Shown here: piece by piece, positions 51,707 to 59,858 of the stretch
Layout of the letters: the number at the start of each line of letters is the position of its first letter
How positions within the stretch are numbered: position 1 is the first letter of the stretch
Origin: Bacteroidales bacterium
GTDB lineage: Bacteria > Bacteroidota > Bacteroidia > Bacteroidales > F082
DNA: 64,000 nt
Assembly (NCBI GenBank): GCA_017461665.1
Contig: JAFTXI010000030.1
Span: forward strand, 142,781 to 206,780
Direction: 5' to 3'
Notes under the pieces: generated by a model
What the model was told of the DNA's origin: nothing
Database searches by the model: none
Seen by the model: the letters and a program-made list of their open reading frames with translations, nothing else
Made by a program: the position numbers and the translations under genes

Positions 51707-53023
51707 TTAAAGAGTTCCTGAAATATAATGTAGTTTATAATAATTGTATAAAATGTTGATTCGTGCGTTGACAGCTTGAAGCTCGGCTTCCAACTTCTGT
51801 GATGAAGCGTCAAGAAGTTCCGTTATCAGAGCCAAGTCGTTGTCGTAACGATAGTTGACAATCTCGTAATTCTGATTTGCGAGTTCCATACTTTTTTCTT
51901 TTGTCTCTAAAAGCGTATAAGCCTCCTGATATTTTATATGAGCTGCTTGCATGGCAAGGAATATCTGTTCTTTAATGACTTCCATCTCTTCGTTGGCTTT
52001 CTGCACTCCGAGTCGGTCGGCGCGTATGTTTTTGTTCGATTTATAAAGTCGGGCGAAGTTATATGAAATACCGACGCCGATTCCCCAATAGTTGAAGTTT
52101 TTGTCGATAGCAGGAATCTCTATCGTGACGGGGCCGTTGAGGTTGTCGAAGGCGAACAAAGCAATCTTTGGCAGACGTTCGGAATTAGAAAGTTTTACCT
52201 TATGTTCGCTCATCTCTATCGCCTTCGCCGCCATCTGTATTGGAAGCGCCGACGACTGAGCCTCGTCTTGCCAATTGTCTAACTCGCGTTCTGTCAGATG
52301 TTCTATGCCGACGCTGTCAGGAACTATTATCGTGTTTTGAGGAAGTCCGAGCGCAACGTTGAGCTGGTTGTTGATGATTTGTTTTGCGTTGAGAATCTGA
52401 GTCCTGTTATATTCGAGATTCTGCATCTTTAATTCGTAACGCGTGATGTCGTTATGAAGCGCCGTCCCTTGCTGATGTCTGATCTTCATATCATCGAGAA
52501 CTTTCTGTGTCTGCTCGATATGAATGTCGAAGACCTGAAGTTGGTTGTTCAATTTGCAGAGTTCCAAATAATTTCCGATGATTAGGAATCTCACTTCTTG
52601 TTTGTTTTTGTCGGCGTTGAGGGAAGCTAACTGAGCCTGAAGCTCCGACATCTTGACGCTGTTACTGATGGCGCCGCCAGCATAAATCACCTGCGATACT
52701 TCCAAGGCGAAGTTGTTGCCGAAACTCGGGATCTCTGCCTTGAAAGAGTTGCCGAAGTTTCGGTCCAAAATCAAACCGTCGCCGTTGTAAGATAATGAGA
52801 GCGAGGCTTCTATAGAAGGAAGATAAGCGTTTTCTGCAACTCTGACGTTTTCCTGCGCTTCCCTCACCGCAGTGATGCTGACCTTGATGCGGCTGTTGTT
52901 CTGCTCAGCCAAGTCGAACATCTCTTCGATGCTGAGACTCTGAACAGTAGCGTCTTGTGCATACATGAAATTAAAACATAATGTCAAACATAATGACATT
53001 ACAAGAGAACATAGTTTTCTCAT
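51707..53023 (-). CDS. TolC family outer membrane efflux protein
   Basis: A signal peptide (MRKLCSLVMSLCLTLCFNFMYAQ) is followed by two OEP repeats with long helices (LSIEEMFDLAEQNNSRIKVS, VRVAENAYLPSIEASLSLSY; second half AAKAIEMSEHKVKLSNSERL). Short beta strands such as EVSQVIYAGGAISNSVKMSE form the barrel portion. It is the first gene of the TolC-EmrA-EmrB-type operon. A TACTTTTG element at 53210-53217 gives a leader of about 185 nt. Confidence 0.92.
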   Translation of the reverse strand: MRKLCSLVMSLCLTLCFNFMYAQDATVQSLSIEEMFDLAEQNNSRIKVSITAVREAQENVRVAENAYLPSIEASLSLSYNGDGLILDRNFGNSFKAEIPSFGNNFALEVSQVIYAGGAISNSVKMSELQAQLASLNADKNKQEVRFLIIGNYLELCKLNNQLQVFDIHIEQTQKVLDDMKIRHQQGTALHNDITRYELKMQNLEYNRTQILNAKQIINNQLNVALGLPQNTIIVPDSVGIEHLTERELDNWQDEAQSSALPIQMAAKAIEMSEHKVKLSNSERLPKIALFAFDNLNGPVTIEIPAIDKNFNYWGIGVGISYNFARLYKSNKNIRADRLGVQKANEEMEVIKEQIFLAMQAAHIKYQEAYTLLETKEKSMELANQNYEIVNYRYDNDLALITELLDASSQKLEAELQAVNARINILYNYYKLHYISGTL

Positions 53024-53097
53024 AAGTAAAATAAAAATTGAAATAAATGAATGAATTAATTATCGAGATGTGATGACGAGACGAACTCGTGATAAAT

Positions 53098-53190
53098 CTA
53101 AATGATTTGATTGAATGGATGAACGCTGCCCCAAAGGAAAGCCTTAGGAGATGAAAGATGGACTCTGTATGTACAAATCGCTGCGTTCAT
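53098..53190 (-). CDS. Possible leader peptide upstream of tolC (30 aa)
   Basis: The frame reads MNAAICTYRVHLSSPKAF then LWGSVHPFNQII and TAG. It starts about 15-20 nt after the expected transcription start and lies wholly in the leader. It could be a translated attenuator-type leader or chance. Not recognised. Confidence 0.25.
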   Translation of the reverse strand: MNAAICTYRVHLSSPKAFLWGSVHPFNQII

Positions 53191-53209
53191 TTTGTCTGAA
53201 AAATCTCTG

Positions 53210-53217
53210 CAAAAGTA
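53210..53217 (-). promoter_or_regulatory. -7 element for the efflux operon
   Basis: The minus strand reads TACTTTTG, a TAnnTTTG match. Confidence 0.55.
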
Positions 53218-53298
53218 CGAAAAAAATAGAAACTTTTGATGACGAATTTTAGCATAAATTTTAAATAAATAACAAATATTTTTTTGTGTAAAAATACA

Positions 53299-53306
53299 TA
53301 TCTTTG
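53299..53306 (+). promoter_or_regulatory. -7 element for the FMN-binding protein gene
   Basis: TATCTTTG matches TAnnTTTG 27 nt before the ATG at 53334. Confidence 0.55.
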
Positions 53307-53333
53307 TTACGTAAAAATCAATGTTAAATAATT

Positions 53334-54581
53334 ATGAAAACTATAGATAAAATATTAAGCGTCGCTATTATTCTTGTTTTATTCTATATGATAGGAAGAG
53401 GATTAACTGATGGACAACAGACTACAGACAATAGTCAACAGTTGGAACCGAAATACAATCTGACATTGTCGCTTGAAGATGTTAGAAGTTATTATCCTGA
53501 ATCCGACAGCATTGCTTTGGAAGATGTGAATATGTATGGTGTTTTTAAGAATGGAAATAAGATTGGAAGAGTCGTTAATACTTCTCCATTCAGCGATGAG
53601 ATTTTTGGATATAATGGAAGGACACCTTTAAATATTTTCTTAGATTCGGAAGATAGAATCTTTGAGGTTGAGATTTGCGAAAACAAGGAAAGTAGAGGTT
53701 ATCTCAATAAGGTTCTAAACAGTGGCTACTTTGATTTGTGGGACGGCTTGACCGCTAAAGAAGCTGCTAATCATAATGTCGATGCTGTGAGCGGTTGTAC
53801 CTACACCTCCGTCGCTGTCGCTCAGTCGCTGCAACTGAGGATGCAAAACCTTGCTAAAGAAAAAGGAATCCGTTCTTTGGATTGGAAACTTCTCGCACGA
53901 CAACTTTCTGTTCTGATAGTAACGATAATGTCTTTGATATGTTTCTTTAATCCCAAGAAAACAAAGAAATTACGCATCGCGACATTGTTACTCTCAATCG
54001 CGGTTCTCGGATTCTGGACCAATAGCCTTCTCTCCTTAGCCCTATTTTACAATTGGATTACAAACGGCATCTCTTTATCTTTGCAGATATCTATGTTAAT
54101 CATAGCAGCTTTGGCGATGTTACTTCCTTTATTTACAAAGAAATCTTTCTACTGCCAATACTTATGTCCTTTCGGTGCTGCACAGGAATTTGTCGGGATG
54201 ATACCGATTAAAAGACGACGGACAACGGACAACAGACAACAGACGTCGTCCATGAAATCTAATGGTTTGGACGTTGAGCTTGTCGAGACGACTGGTCACT
54301 TCGACAGGCTCAGTGACTATATAACAGCGAATGTATTTAAAATATTCTCTATACTAAGAAAAGTTATCTTACTGGCATTATTGATTATAGTTGCATTGGG
54401 TGTAGGATTAGATTTGTCGCTTGTCGAACCATTCCCGATTTTTAATTATCAGTCGATAGGATATGGCATAGCTGTCTTTGCCGGAGTGATTATCGTCGCT
54501 TCAGTCTTCATTAAGAAACCTTGGTGTAATTATTTATGCCCGACAGGAACTTTGTTGGAGATTTTTAGGAAGAGACTATAA
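53334..54581 (+). CDS. FMN-binding, 4Fe-4S membrane protein (NosR/RnfG-like) with repeat inserts
   Basis: An N-terminal span (KILSVAIILVLFYMIGRGL) leads to an FMN-binding domain with AVSGCTYTSVAVAQSLQLRM (the covalent-flavin-type SGxT region), then about five membrane spans and two cysteine motifs, CQYLCPFGAAQEF and CNYLCPTGTLLEIF, typical of NapH/NosR polyferredoxins. It probably passes electrons across the inner membrane. A period-7 array inserts DGQQTTDNSQQ at residues 27-37. A second array plus a CTGAGC-type palindrome (54216-54317) inserts about 34 residues between the two cysteine motifs. The frame is intact. The partner redox enzyme is not nearby. Confidence 0.78.
   Translation: MKTIDKILSVAIILVLFYMIGRGLTDGQQTTDNSQQLEPKYNLTLSLEDVRSYYPESDSIALEDVNMYGVFKNGNKIGRVVNTSPFSDEIFGYNGRTPLNIFLDSEDRIFEVEICENKESRGYLNKVLNSGYFDLWDGLTAKEAANHNVDAVSGCTYTSVAVAQSLQLRMQNLAKEKGIRSLDWKLLARQLSVLIVTIMSLICFFNPKKTKKLRIATLLLSIAVLGFWTNSLLSLALFYNWITNGISLSLQISMLIIAALAMLLPLFTKKSFYCQYLCPFGAAQEFVGMIPIKRRRTTDNRQQTSSMKSNGLDVELVETTGHFDRLSDYITANVFKIFSILRKVILLALLIIVALGVGLDLSLVEPFPIFNYQSIGYGIAVFAGVIIVASVFIKKPWCNYLCPTGTLLEIFRKRL
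53413..53442 (+). repeat. Period-7 array near the start of the FMN-binding gene
   Basis: CAACAGA, CTACAGA, CAATAGT, CAACAGT in tandem, encoding QQTTDNSQQ. Confidence 0.7.
54216..54317 (+). repeat. Period-7 array plus CTGTCGA palindrome inside the FMN-binding gene
   Basis: CGGACAA, CGGACAA, CAGACAA, CAGACG are followed after ~25 nt by GTTGAGCTTGTCGAGACGAC and the inverse CACTTCGACAGGCTCAGTGA. They encode RRTTDNRQQTSS and VELVETTGHFDRLSD. Confidence 0.75.
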
Positions 54582-54615
54582 GTCTATGAGTCAATAAGTC
54601 TATGAGTCCATAAGT
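54575..54615 (+). repeat. Period-8 array at the 3' end of the FMN-binding gene
   Basis: AGTCTATG, AGTCAATA, AGTCTATG, AGTCCATA begin at the stop codon (CTATAA). Confidence 0.7.
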
Positions 54616-54617
54616 AG

Positions 54618-54636
54618 GGACGTATCGTATACGTCC
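54618..54636 (+). repeat. Short GGACGTAT palindrome
   Basis: GGACGTAT-CGT-ATACGTCC is a perfect hairpin right after the period-8 array, and a half copy (TACGTCC) follows at 54651. Confidence 0.65.
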
Positions 54637-54690
54637 AAAAAGCATGATAATACGTCCGAAAAAAGTTTTTGTATTGTAGAAAAAAAAGAT

Positions 54691-54698
54691 TATTTTTG
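54691..54698 (+). promoter_or_regulatory. -7 element for the methylmalonyl-CoA operon
   Basis: TATTTTTG matches TAnnTTTG 38 nt before the epimerase ATG. Confidence 0.6.
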
Positions 54699-54736
54699 TA
54701 CCCAAATTTTAACGTTAAATTAAAAAAATAGTTATT

Positions 54737-55153
54737 ATGAATCCAACTCATATTGAACACATTGGAATAGCAGTCACAAGTTTAGAAGAATCTATTCCAT
54801 TTTTTGAACAACTTCTTGGAACAAAATGTTACAACATTGAAGAAGTAGTAGATCAAAAAGTTAAGACCGCATTCTTTAAGATAGGTCAAACCAAGATTGA
54901 ATTGTTGGAACCAACCTCACCAGAAAGTACAATCGCTTCATTCATTGAAAAGAACGGTGGTAAAGGCGGCATGCACCATATCGCTTTTGCAGTTGAAAAC
55001 ATTGAAGGACAATTGGCAGAAGCTGAAGCAGCAGGTATCCGTCTCATCGACAAGGCACCTCGCGGAGGAGCAGAAGGTCTCAGCATTGCTTTCTTACACC
55101 CAAAATCAACATGTGGTGTTTTGACAGAACTTTGTGAAGATAAAAATAAATAA
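54737..55153 (+). CDS. mce: Methylmalonyl-CoA epimerase
   Basis: This VOC-fold enzyme interconverts the (R) and (S) forms of methylmalonyl-CoA between the mutase and the decarboxylase. The metal ligands are seen as H8 (THIEHIGIAV), the GGMHHIAFAV histidines (80/81) and E131 (GVLTELCE), with KIELLEPTSPES in between. Length (138 aa) is normal. It heads an operon with the carboxyltransferase and biotin carrier and is the first gene after a clear promoter element. Codon bias suggests strong expression. Confidence 0.95.
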   Translation: MNPTHIEHIGIAVTSLEESIPFFEQLLGTKCYNIEEVVDQKVKTAFFKIGQTKIELLEPTSPESTIASFIEKNGGKGGMHHIAFAVENIEGQLAEAEAAGIRLIDKAPRGGAEGLSIAFLHPKSTCGVLTELCEDKNK

Positions 55154-55186
55154 TCATAAATAAGTAAACAATTAAATTCCAATATT

Positions 55187-56746
55187 ATGGTAATTGAACA
55201 AAAAATTCAAGAATTGTTAGATAAACGCGCTCAGGCTCGTCTCGGTGGCGGTCAGAAGCGTATCGATTCACAACATGCCAAAGGAAAATACACAGCTCGC
55301 GAACGAATCAATATGTTGCTCGACGAAGGTAGCTTCGAAGAATTTGACATGTTCTTGACACATCGTACAACAGACTTCGGTCTTGAGAAACAACAATATC
55401 TCGGCGACGGCGTTGTTACAGGTTACGGAACAATCGAAGGTAGAGTGGTTTATGTCTATGCACAAGATTTCACAGTATTCGGTGGTTCGTTGTCAGAGAC
55501 AATGTCGAAGAAGATTTGTAAGGTCATGGACCAAGCTATGAAAGTAGGTGCTCCTGTTATCGGTATCTGCGACTCAGGTGGCGCTCGTATCCAAGAAGGT
55601 TCAAGAAGTCTCGCAGGTTATGCAGAAATCTTCCAACGTAATATCGACGCTTCAGGTGTTATCCCTCAAATCTCAGCTATCTTCGGACCTTGCGCCGGTG
55701 GTGCTGTTTACTCACCTGCATTGACCGACTTCATCTTGATGACAGAACAAAACAGCTACATGTTCTTGACAGGACCAAAAGTTGTTAAGACTGTTACAGG
55801 CGAAGACGTCAGCACTGAAGACTTGGGCGGTGCTTTAGTTCATAACCAAAAATCAGGCGTTAGCCAATTCATGGCTCCAACAGAAGAAGAAGCTTTGGAA
55901 TTAATTAGAGACCTCGTTTCTTACCTCCCACAAAATAATTTGGAAGAACCACCATATAAACCAACAGATGACCCAATTGATCGTAAGGACGATTCATTGA
56001 ACGAGATTATCCCTGATAATCCAAACAAACCTTATGACATGCAACATATCATCCATTCAATCGTCGACGATGGTAAGTTCTTAGAAGTACACAAAGACTT
56101 CGCAAGAAACTTAATCGTTGGCTTCGCTCACTTCGATGGTATGCCAGTAGGTATCGTAGCTAATAACCCAGCATTCTTCGCCGGCGTTCTCGACATCAAC
56201 GCTTCACGTAAAGGCGCTCGTTTCGTACGTTTCTGCGACGCTTTCAATATTCCAATCGTTACTTTAGTTGACGTTCCTGGCTTCTTACCTGGTACAGTCC
56301 AAGAGTACGGCGGTATCATCTCTCACGGCGCTAAGATGTTGTTCGCTTACGGTGAAGCAACAGTGCCAAAGATCACTGTCACAGTACGTAAATCATACGG
56401 TGGCTCACACTTGGTTATGGGTTGCAAACAACTCAGAGCAGACATCAACTACGCATGGCCATCAGCAGAAATCGCTGTTATGGGTCCTTCAGGCGCTGTT
56501 GAAGTCCTCGACGGTAAAGAAATCGCAGCTATCAGCGACCCTGTCGAACGCGCTGAACTCGTCGCTAAGAAAGAACAAGACTATCGCGACAAATTCGCTA
56601 ACCCATACGATGCAGCTAAATTCGGTTACATCGACGACGTTATCGAACCACGCAATACTCGTTTCCGCGTAATCAGAGCTTTGCACGCTTTAGAAACTAA
56701 GAAAGATACAAATCCTCCTAAGAAACATTGTAATATCCCGCTCTAA
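55187..56746 (+). CDS. mmdA: Methylmalonyl-CoA decarboxylase/acyl-CoA carboxylase carboxyltransferase subunit
   Basis: This subunit moves the carboxyl group between methylmalonyl-CoA and biotin, giving propionyl-CoA. It has the two crotonase-like halves: GICDSGGARIQEGSRSLAGY and FGPCAGGAVYSPALTDF in the N half, VDVPGFLPGTVQEYGGIISH and GGSHLVMGCKQLRADINYAW in the C half. Length (519 aa) is typical. It lies 33 nt after the epimerase and 11 nt before the OadG-like gene. With no biotin carboxylase gene nearby, the decarboxylase or transcarboxylase role is more likely than an ATP-dependent carboxylase. Confidence 0.93.
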   Translation: MVIEQKIQELLDKRAQARLGGGQKRIDSQHAKGKYTARERINMLLDEGSFEEFDMFLTHRTTDFGLEKQQYLGDGVVTGYGTIEGRVVYVYAQDFTVFGGSLSETMSKKICKVMDQAMKVGAPVIGICDSGGARIQEGSRSLAGYAEIFQRNIDASGVIPQISAIFGPCAGGAVYSPALTDFILMTEQNSYMFLTGPKVVKTVTGEDVSTEDLGGALVHNQKSGVSQFMAPTEEEALELIRDLVSYLPQNNLEEPPYKPTDDPIDRKDDSLNEIIPDNPNKPYDMQHIIHSIVDDGKFLEVHKDFARNLIVGFAHFDGMPVGIVANNPAFFAGVLDINASRKGARFVRFCDAFNIPIVTLVDVPGFLPGTVQEYGGIISHGAKMLFAYGEATVPKITVTVRKSYGGSHLVMGCKQLRADINYAWPSAEIAVMGPSGAVEVLDGKEIAAISDPVERAELVAKKEQDYRDKFANPYDAAKFGYIDDVIEPRNTRFRVIRALHALETKKDTNPPKKHCNIPL

Positions 56747-56757
56747 AAAAATAAGAC

Positions 56758-56943
56758 ATGAGTACATCTGAAAAAAATAAAGCTATTCAAGATGATGTCA
56801 TCGTCGCAATAGGCTTGGCATTATCAATGTCGATGGAAGTCCATGACGAAGAATCAGGCAAGTTAACTATCAAAAGAACTCAATGCCGTTATTCTCCATG
56901 GAGCTCTAAAGTTTTTGGAATGAATAATTTAAACAGATATTAA
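56758..56943 (+). CDS. Short OadG-like (decarboxylase gamma) protein without membrane anchor
   Basis: The 61 residues include VIVAIGLALSMSMEVHDEES and CRYSPWSSKVFGMNNLNRY, resembling the cytoplasmic C-terminal part of Bacteroidota OadG/gamma subunits. The N-terminal membrane helix normal for gamma subunits is missing. It lies exactly between the carboxyltransferase and the biotin carrier (1 nt gap), where gamma genes usually are. It may link the two subunits without anchoring to the membrane. Confidence 0.65.
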   Translation: MSTSEKNKAIQDDVIVAIGLALSMSMEVHDEESGKLTIKRTQCRYSPWSSKVFGMNNLNRY

Positions 56944-56944
56944 T

Positions 56945-57370
56945 ATGAAGAAATTTAAGTTCACAATTGGTGAAAAGAAATATGAAGTAGAAGTTCAAAG
57001 CTTCGAAGGCGATAAAGCTCAAGTCGTTGTCAATGGCGAACAATACGAAGTTGAAGTAGAACGCGAAAAAGAAGAGGTAGTAAAACCTGTTATCGCTCCA
57101 CGTCCTGCAGCAGCTCCTAAAGCCGACGCTCCTCAAGCAGCATCCGGCAACGTCGACGGACATAAATCAGTAGCTCCACTTCCAGGTACTATCATGCAAA
57201 TCTTTGTCAATGTCGGCGACCAAGTGAAACGCGGCGACAAGATTTTGATGTACGAAGCAATGAAGATGGAAAACAACTTCACAGCAGAAGTAGATGGCGA
57301 AATCAAAGACATTAGAGTTAAAGTCGGCGATAACGTCCTCCAAGGCGCTGTCTTAGTAATCATAGGATAA
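56945..57370 (+). CDS. Biotin carboxyl carrier protein of the methylmalonyl-CoA complex
   Basis: The C-terminal biotinyl domain has the biotinylation motif MYEAMKMENNF (K107). An Ala/Pro-rich linker (APRPAAAPKADAPQAASG) separates it from an N-terminal beta-rich domain (FKFTIGEKKYEVEVQSFEGD). It shuttles the carboxyl group to its acceptor. It ends the operon: a strong terminator follows 20 nt downstream, so the sodium-pump beta subunit that often comes next is absent here. Confidence 0.93.
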   Translation: MKKFKFTIGEKKYEVEVQSFEGDKAQVVVNGEQYEVEVEREKEEVVKPVIAPRPAAAPKADAPQAASGNVDGHKSVAPLPGTIMQIFVNVGDQVKRGDKILMYEAMKMENNFTAEVDGEIKDIRVKVGDNVLQGAVLVIIG

Positions 57371-57382
57371 CATATCCATAAA

Positions 57383-57427
57383 CAAAAAAAAGACGTGCTC
57401 AGTCGAATGATTGGCACGTCTTTTTTA
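57383..57427 (+). terminator. Bidirectional rho-independent terminator
   Basis: AAAGACGTGC and GCACGTCTTT form an extended stem flanked by an A-tract on the left and TTTTTT on the right. It ends the methylmalonyl-CoA operon and, on the other strand, the convergent hypothetical gene. Confidence 0.85.
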
Positions 57428-57440
57428 TATCCCGTAGTCG

Positions 57441-57941
57441 TTATTTTGAAATAAGATATTCTTTCTTTAATCCACCGTCTTTATCAAGCCATTCCGGAAG
57501 ACAATAAGCAAAACCACGACCTCCATATCTTACCTTTGCTAAGTCGTTGCGTCTGTTGGTTAACTTCACAAGACATTGATTTATCTTGGCACTGCTCTTC
57601 TCATCATCGATGAAAATTCCCATCTCTTTCGACTTGGCAAAAGCCTTCTCATAAATATCCTTGCTTAACTGAGCCTTGCCGGCTTCGTTGACGATGTCTA
57701 AAATGATACGATCCCAGTCGGAGAGAGGATAAGGCTTACGGTTGGTTCTCATTTTCTTCGTGACAGTAAGTTGTTTCGGTAAATCACTGTTCGCAACAGG
57801 ATTGTTATTGTTCAACATATCCTCCAATTCATAAATTCTGTTTTCACAAAATGAAATCTTCGCAGATAACTTCCTGATCTCAGATTTGTAGTCTGAAATG
57901 AGATCCATAATGTCTGATGTTGTGAGCGTATTTTTTGTCAT
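57441..57941 (-). CDS. Conserved hypothetical protein with coiled coil and winged-helix-like C-terminus
   Basis: I do not recognise a named family. An N-terminal coiled coil (DLISDYKSEIRKLSAKISFC to YELEDMLNNN) is followed by a linker and a compact C-terminal domain (YPLSDWDRIILDIVNEAGKA, AKINQCLVKLTNRRNDLAKV, YGGRGFAYCLPEWLD) that resembles the HARE-HTH/winged-helix fold. It could bind DNA or a protein partner. A TATTTTTG element at 57977-57984 supports the ATG at 57941. Confidence 0.7.
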   Translation of the reverse strand: MTKNTLTTSDIMDLISDYKSEIRKLSAKISFCENRIYELEDMLNNNNPVANSDLPKQLTVTKKMRTNRKPYPLSDWDRIILDIVNEAGKAQLSKDIYEKAFAKSKEMGIFIDDEKSSAKINQCLVKLTNRRNDLAKVRYGGRGFAYCLPEWLDKDGGLKKEYLISK

Positions 57942-57976
57942 TTTTTAAATCTTTATTTAACTATTATTGGCAACTG

Positions 57977-57984
57977 CAAAAATA
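57977..57984 (-). promoter_or_regulatory. -7 element for the hypothetical coiled-coil gene
   Basis: The minus strand reads TATTTTTG, a TAnnTTTG match, about 35 nt before the ATG. Confidence 0.55.
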
Positions 57985-58056
57985 CAATAATATTGTTATG
58001 AATGCCTAATTTTATTATATTTTCAACGACTTTGTCATATATTTATATAAAACTAT

Positions 58057-58064
58057 TATTTTTG
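58057..58064 (+). promoter_or_regulatory. -7 element for the YfcC-like carrier gene
   Basis: TATTTTTG matches TAnnTTTG 14 nt before the ATG at 58079, implying a very short leader. Confidence 0.55.
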
Positions 58065-58078
58065 CAAAAAAAGAAATT

Positions 58079-59701
58079 ATGGCTCAAAGAAAAGTACCGC
58101 ACACATTTGTAATAGTTTTCTTCATAATAATAGTAGCAGCTGTGATGACATGGTTCGTTAAGCCTGGGTTCTATATAAAAGAAAACATAGTCGAAAATGG
58201 AATAGAAAAAACAGTGATGAATTTCCATTATCAAGACGAACTTCCGCAAAAATATGTAAATGAATATAATTCCGAGCCACAGACATGGCAGATTTTCTCA
58301 GCTCTCTTCAAAGGATTCGAGAAACAGAGTTCGATAATAGTTTTCATCCTTATCATCGGCGGAGCGTTCTGGATAATGAATAAAAGCCACGCCATCGACA
58401 TGGGAATATTTTCCTTCTTGAAGTTTACAAAGAAATTAGAGAATTATAAGTTTTTTAAAATACTTGGAGTTGATAATATTATCATAGTCCTGATAATGCT
58501 GCTGTTCAGCCTGTTCGGTGCGATATTCGGGATGAGCGAAGAATGTATTGCATTTATTATTATTGTAATTCCTTTGGCGATATCGATGGGCTACGATTCT
58601 ATTGTCGGAGTCTGCATGGTTTATGTCGCGGCGCATGTTGGATTTGCTGGAGCTATCTTGAATCCTTTTACGATAGGCATCGCTCAAGGAATAGCAGAGG
58701 TTCCTCTCTTCTCAGGAATAGGCTACAGAATTTTCTGCTGGATAGTGCTCAATATTGTGATGATAACTTTCGTCTTATTATATGCCAAGAAAGTGAAGAA
58801 GAATCCGATGTCATCTATGATGTATGAAGAAGATTCTTACTGGAGAACGCATAATGTTGAAGGACAGCAAGAATATGAGTTGTTCAAGACAAGACAATCG
58901 TGGTGGGTTTATGCAGCACTGCTTCTCGCGATGATGATATTCTCGTTCTCTTATCCGTCAACGACATTGAGTGTCGGCAACGCCTCTTTCACAGCACCGA
59001 TAATACCAATACTTACAGTTTTATTTGCTATACTTGGACCTTTATCTTTAAGGAAGACAGTACACAACTTCATACTCGTGATACTTCTTTATACCATTCT
59101 CTATCTTATTGTCGGTGTTATGGGTTACGGTTGGTACGTTATGGAAATCGCGACATTGTTCCTTGTGATGGGAATTGCGAGCGGTTTGGCGATAGGTAAG
59201 ACAGCCAACGACATAGCGAAACTTTTTATTGAAGGAATGAGCGACATCTTGTCGGCTGCAGTCGTTGTTGGTCTTGCCGGAGGTATCGTGATAATACTTC
59301 AAGAAGGCGGCATTATCGACACCTTACTTTACGGTTTGTCGAAGTCGATGACCGATTTGGGTAAGGTGGCTTCTGTTGAGATAATGTATATGATACAGAC
59401 AGTCATAAATATTGTGATACCGTCAGGTTCGGCGAAGGCAGCCATTACGATGCCTATCATGGCGCCGTTCAGCGATTTGATAGGAGTGTGTCGTCAGGCG
59501 ACAGTGATGGCGTTCCAGTTTGGCGACGGTTTTACCAATATGATAACGCCGACATCAGGAGTTCTCATCGCGGCACTTGGCGTGGCAAGGATACCATACC
59601 AGAAGTGGTTCAAATGGGTGTGGAGGTTTATCCTGCTACTCATCATCATAGGAGCGATATTGTTGATACCAACAGTGACGATGAACCTTGAAGGATTTTG
59701 A
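58079..59701 (+). CDS. YfcC/DcuC-type (C4-dicarboxylate or amino-acid) membrane carrier
   Basis: About 12 membrane spans are present, starting with TFVIVFFIIIVAAVMTWFV. Family-type segments include FALFGMSEE-like FGAIFGMSEECIAFIIIVIP, GFAGAILNPFTIGIAQGIAE, VGLAGGIVIILQEGGIIDTL, IPSGSAKAAITMPIMAPFSD and FGDGFTNMITPTSGVLIAAL. These match the YfcC branch of the DcuC/ArcD superfamily, whose members move dicarboxylates, basic amino acids or short peptides. The substrate cannot be fixed from sequence. It has its own promoter and no operon partner. Confidence 0.88.
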   Translation: MAQRKVPHTFVIVFFIIIVAAVMTWFVKPGFYIKENIVENGIEKTVMNFHYQDELPQKYVNEYNSEPQTWQIFSALFKGFEKQSSIIVFILIIGGAFWIMNKSHAIDMGIFSFLKFTKKLENYKFFKILGVDNIIIVLIMLLFSLFGAIFGMSEECIAFIIIVIPLAISMGYDSIVGVCMVYVAAHVGFAGAILNPFTIGIAQGIAEVPLFSGIGYRIFCWIVLNIVMITFVLLYAKKVKKNPMSSMMYEEDSYWRTHNVEGQQEYELFKTRQSWWVYAALLLAMMIFSFSYPSTTLSVGNASFTAPIIPILTVLFAILGPLSLRKTVHNFILVILLYTILYLIVGVMGYGWYVMEIATLFLVMGIASGLAIGKTANDIAKLFIEGMSDILSAAVVVGLAGGIVIILQEGGIIDTLLYGLSKSMTDLGKVASVEIMYMIQTVINIVIPSGSAKAAITMPIMAPFSDLIGVCRQATVMAFQFGDGFTNMITPTSGVLIAALGVARIPYQKWFKWVWRFILLLIIIGAILLIPTVTMNLEGF

Positions 59702-59706
59702 ATTTT

Positions 59707-59748
59707 AAACTCCACAACTCCACAACTTCAAAACTCCACAACTCTATA
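59707..59748 (+). repeat. Period-8 array (AACTCCAC type) after the carrier gene
   Basis: AACTCCAC, AACTCCAC, AACTTCAA, AACTCCAC, AACTCTAT begin 6 nt after the stop codon. Confidence 0.7.
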
Positions 59749-59787
59749 GTTTTTTCAAATCATCTGAAAAACGATTGAAAAAAAACG

Positions 59788-59795
59788 TATATTTG
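59788..59795 (+). promoter_or_regulatory. -7 element for the large secreted protein gene
   Basis: TATATTTG matches TAnnTTTG 63 nt before the ATG at 59859. Confidence 0.55.
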
Positions 59796-59858
59796 TGACC
59801 TATTTTTTTTATTTAGTTTGATTAGACATTAAAATTAGATATTTAACTTAAATTGCTT

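Larger units (their letters stand above)
53024..53333. other. Divergent intergenic region with a structured efflux-operon leader
   Basis: Besides the two promoter elements (53210-53217 minus, 53299-53306 plus), the minus-strand leader of the TolC gene holds a possible 30-codon frame, an ATGAACGC/GCGTTCAT inverted pair and an ACGAG/CTCGT hairpin near 53071-53090. No RNA gene is recognised. Confidence 0.45.

Noticed and set aside
57383-57427. Member of the GAGACG stem-loop family
   Set aside because: It shares AGACG...CGTCT by chance of the stem; it lacks the TATCAA and ACC parts and has the A/T-tracts of a terminator.
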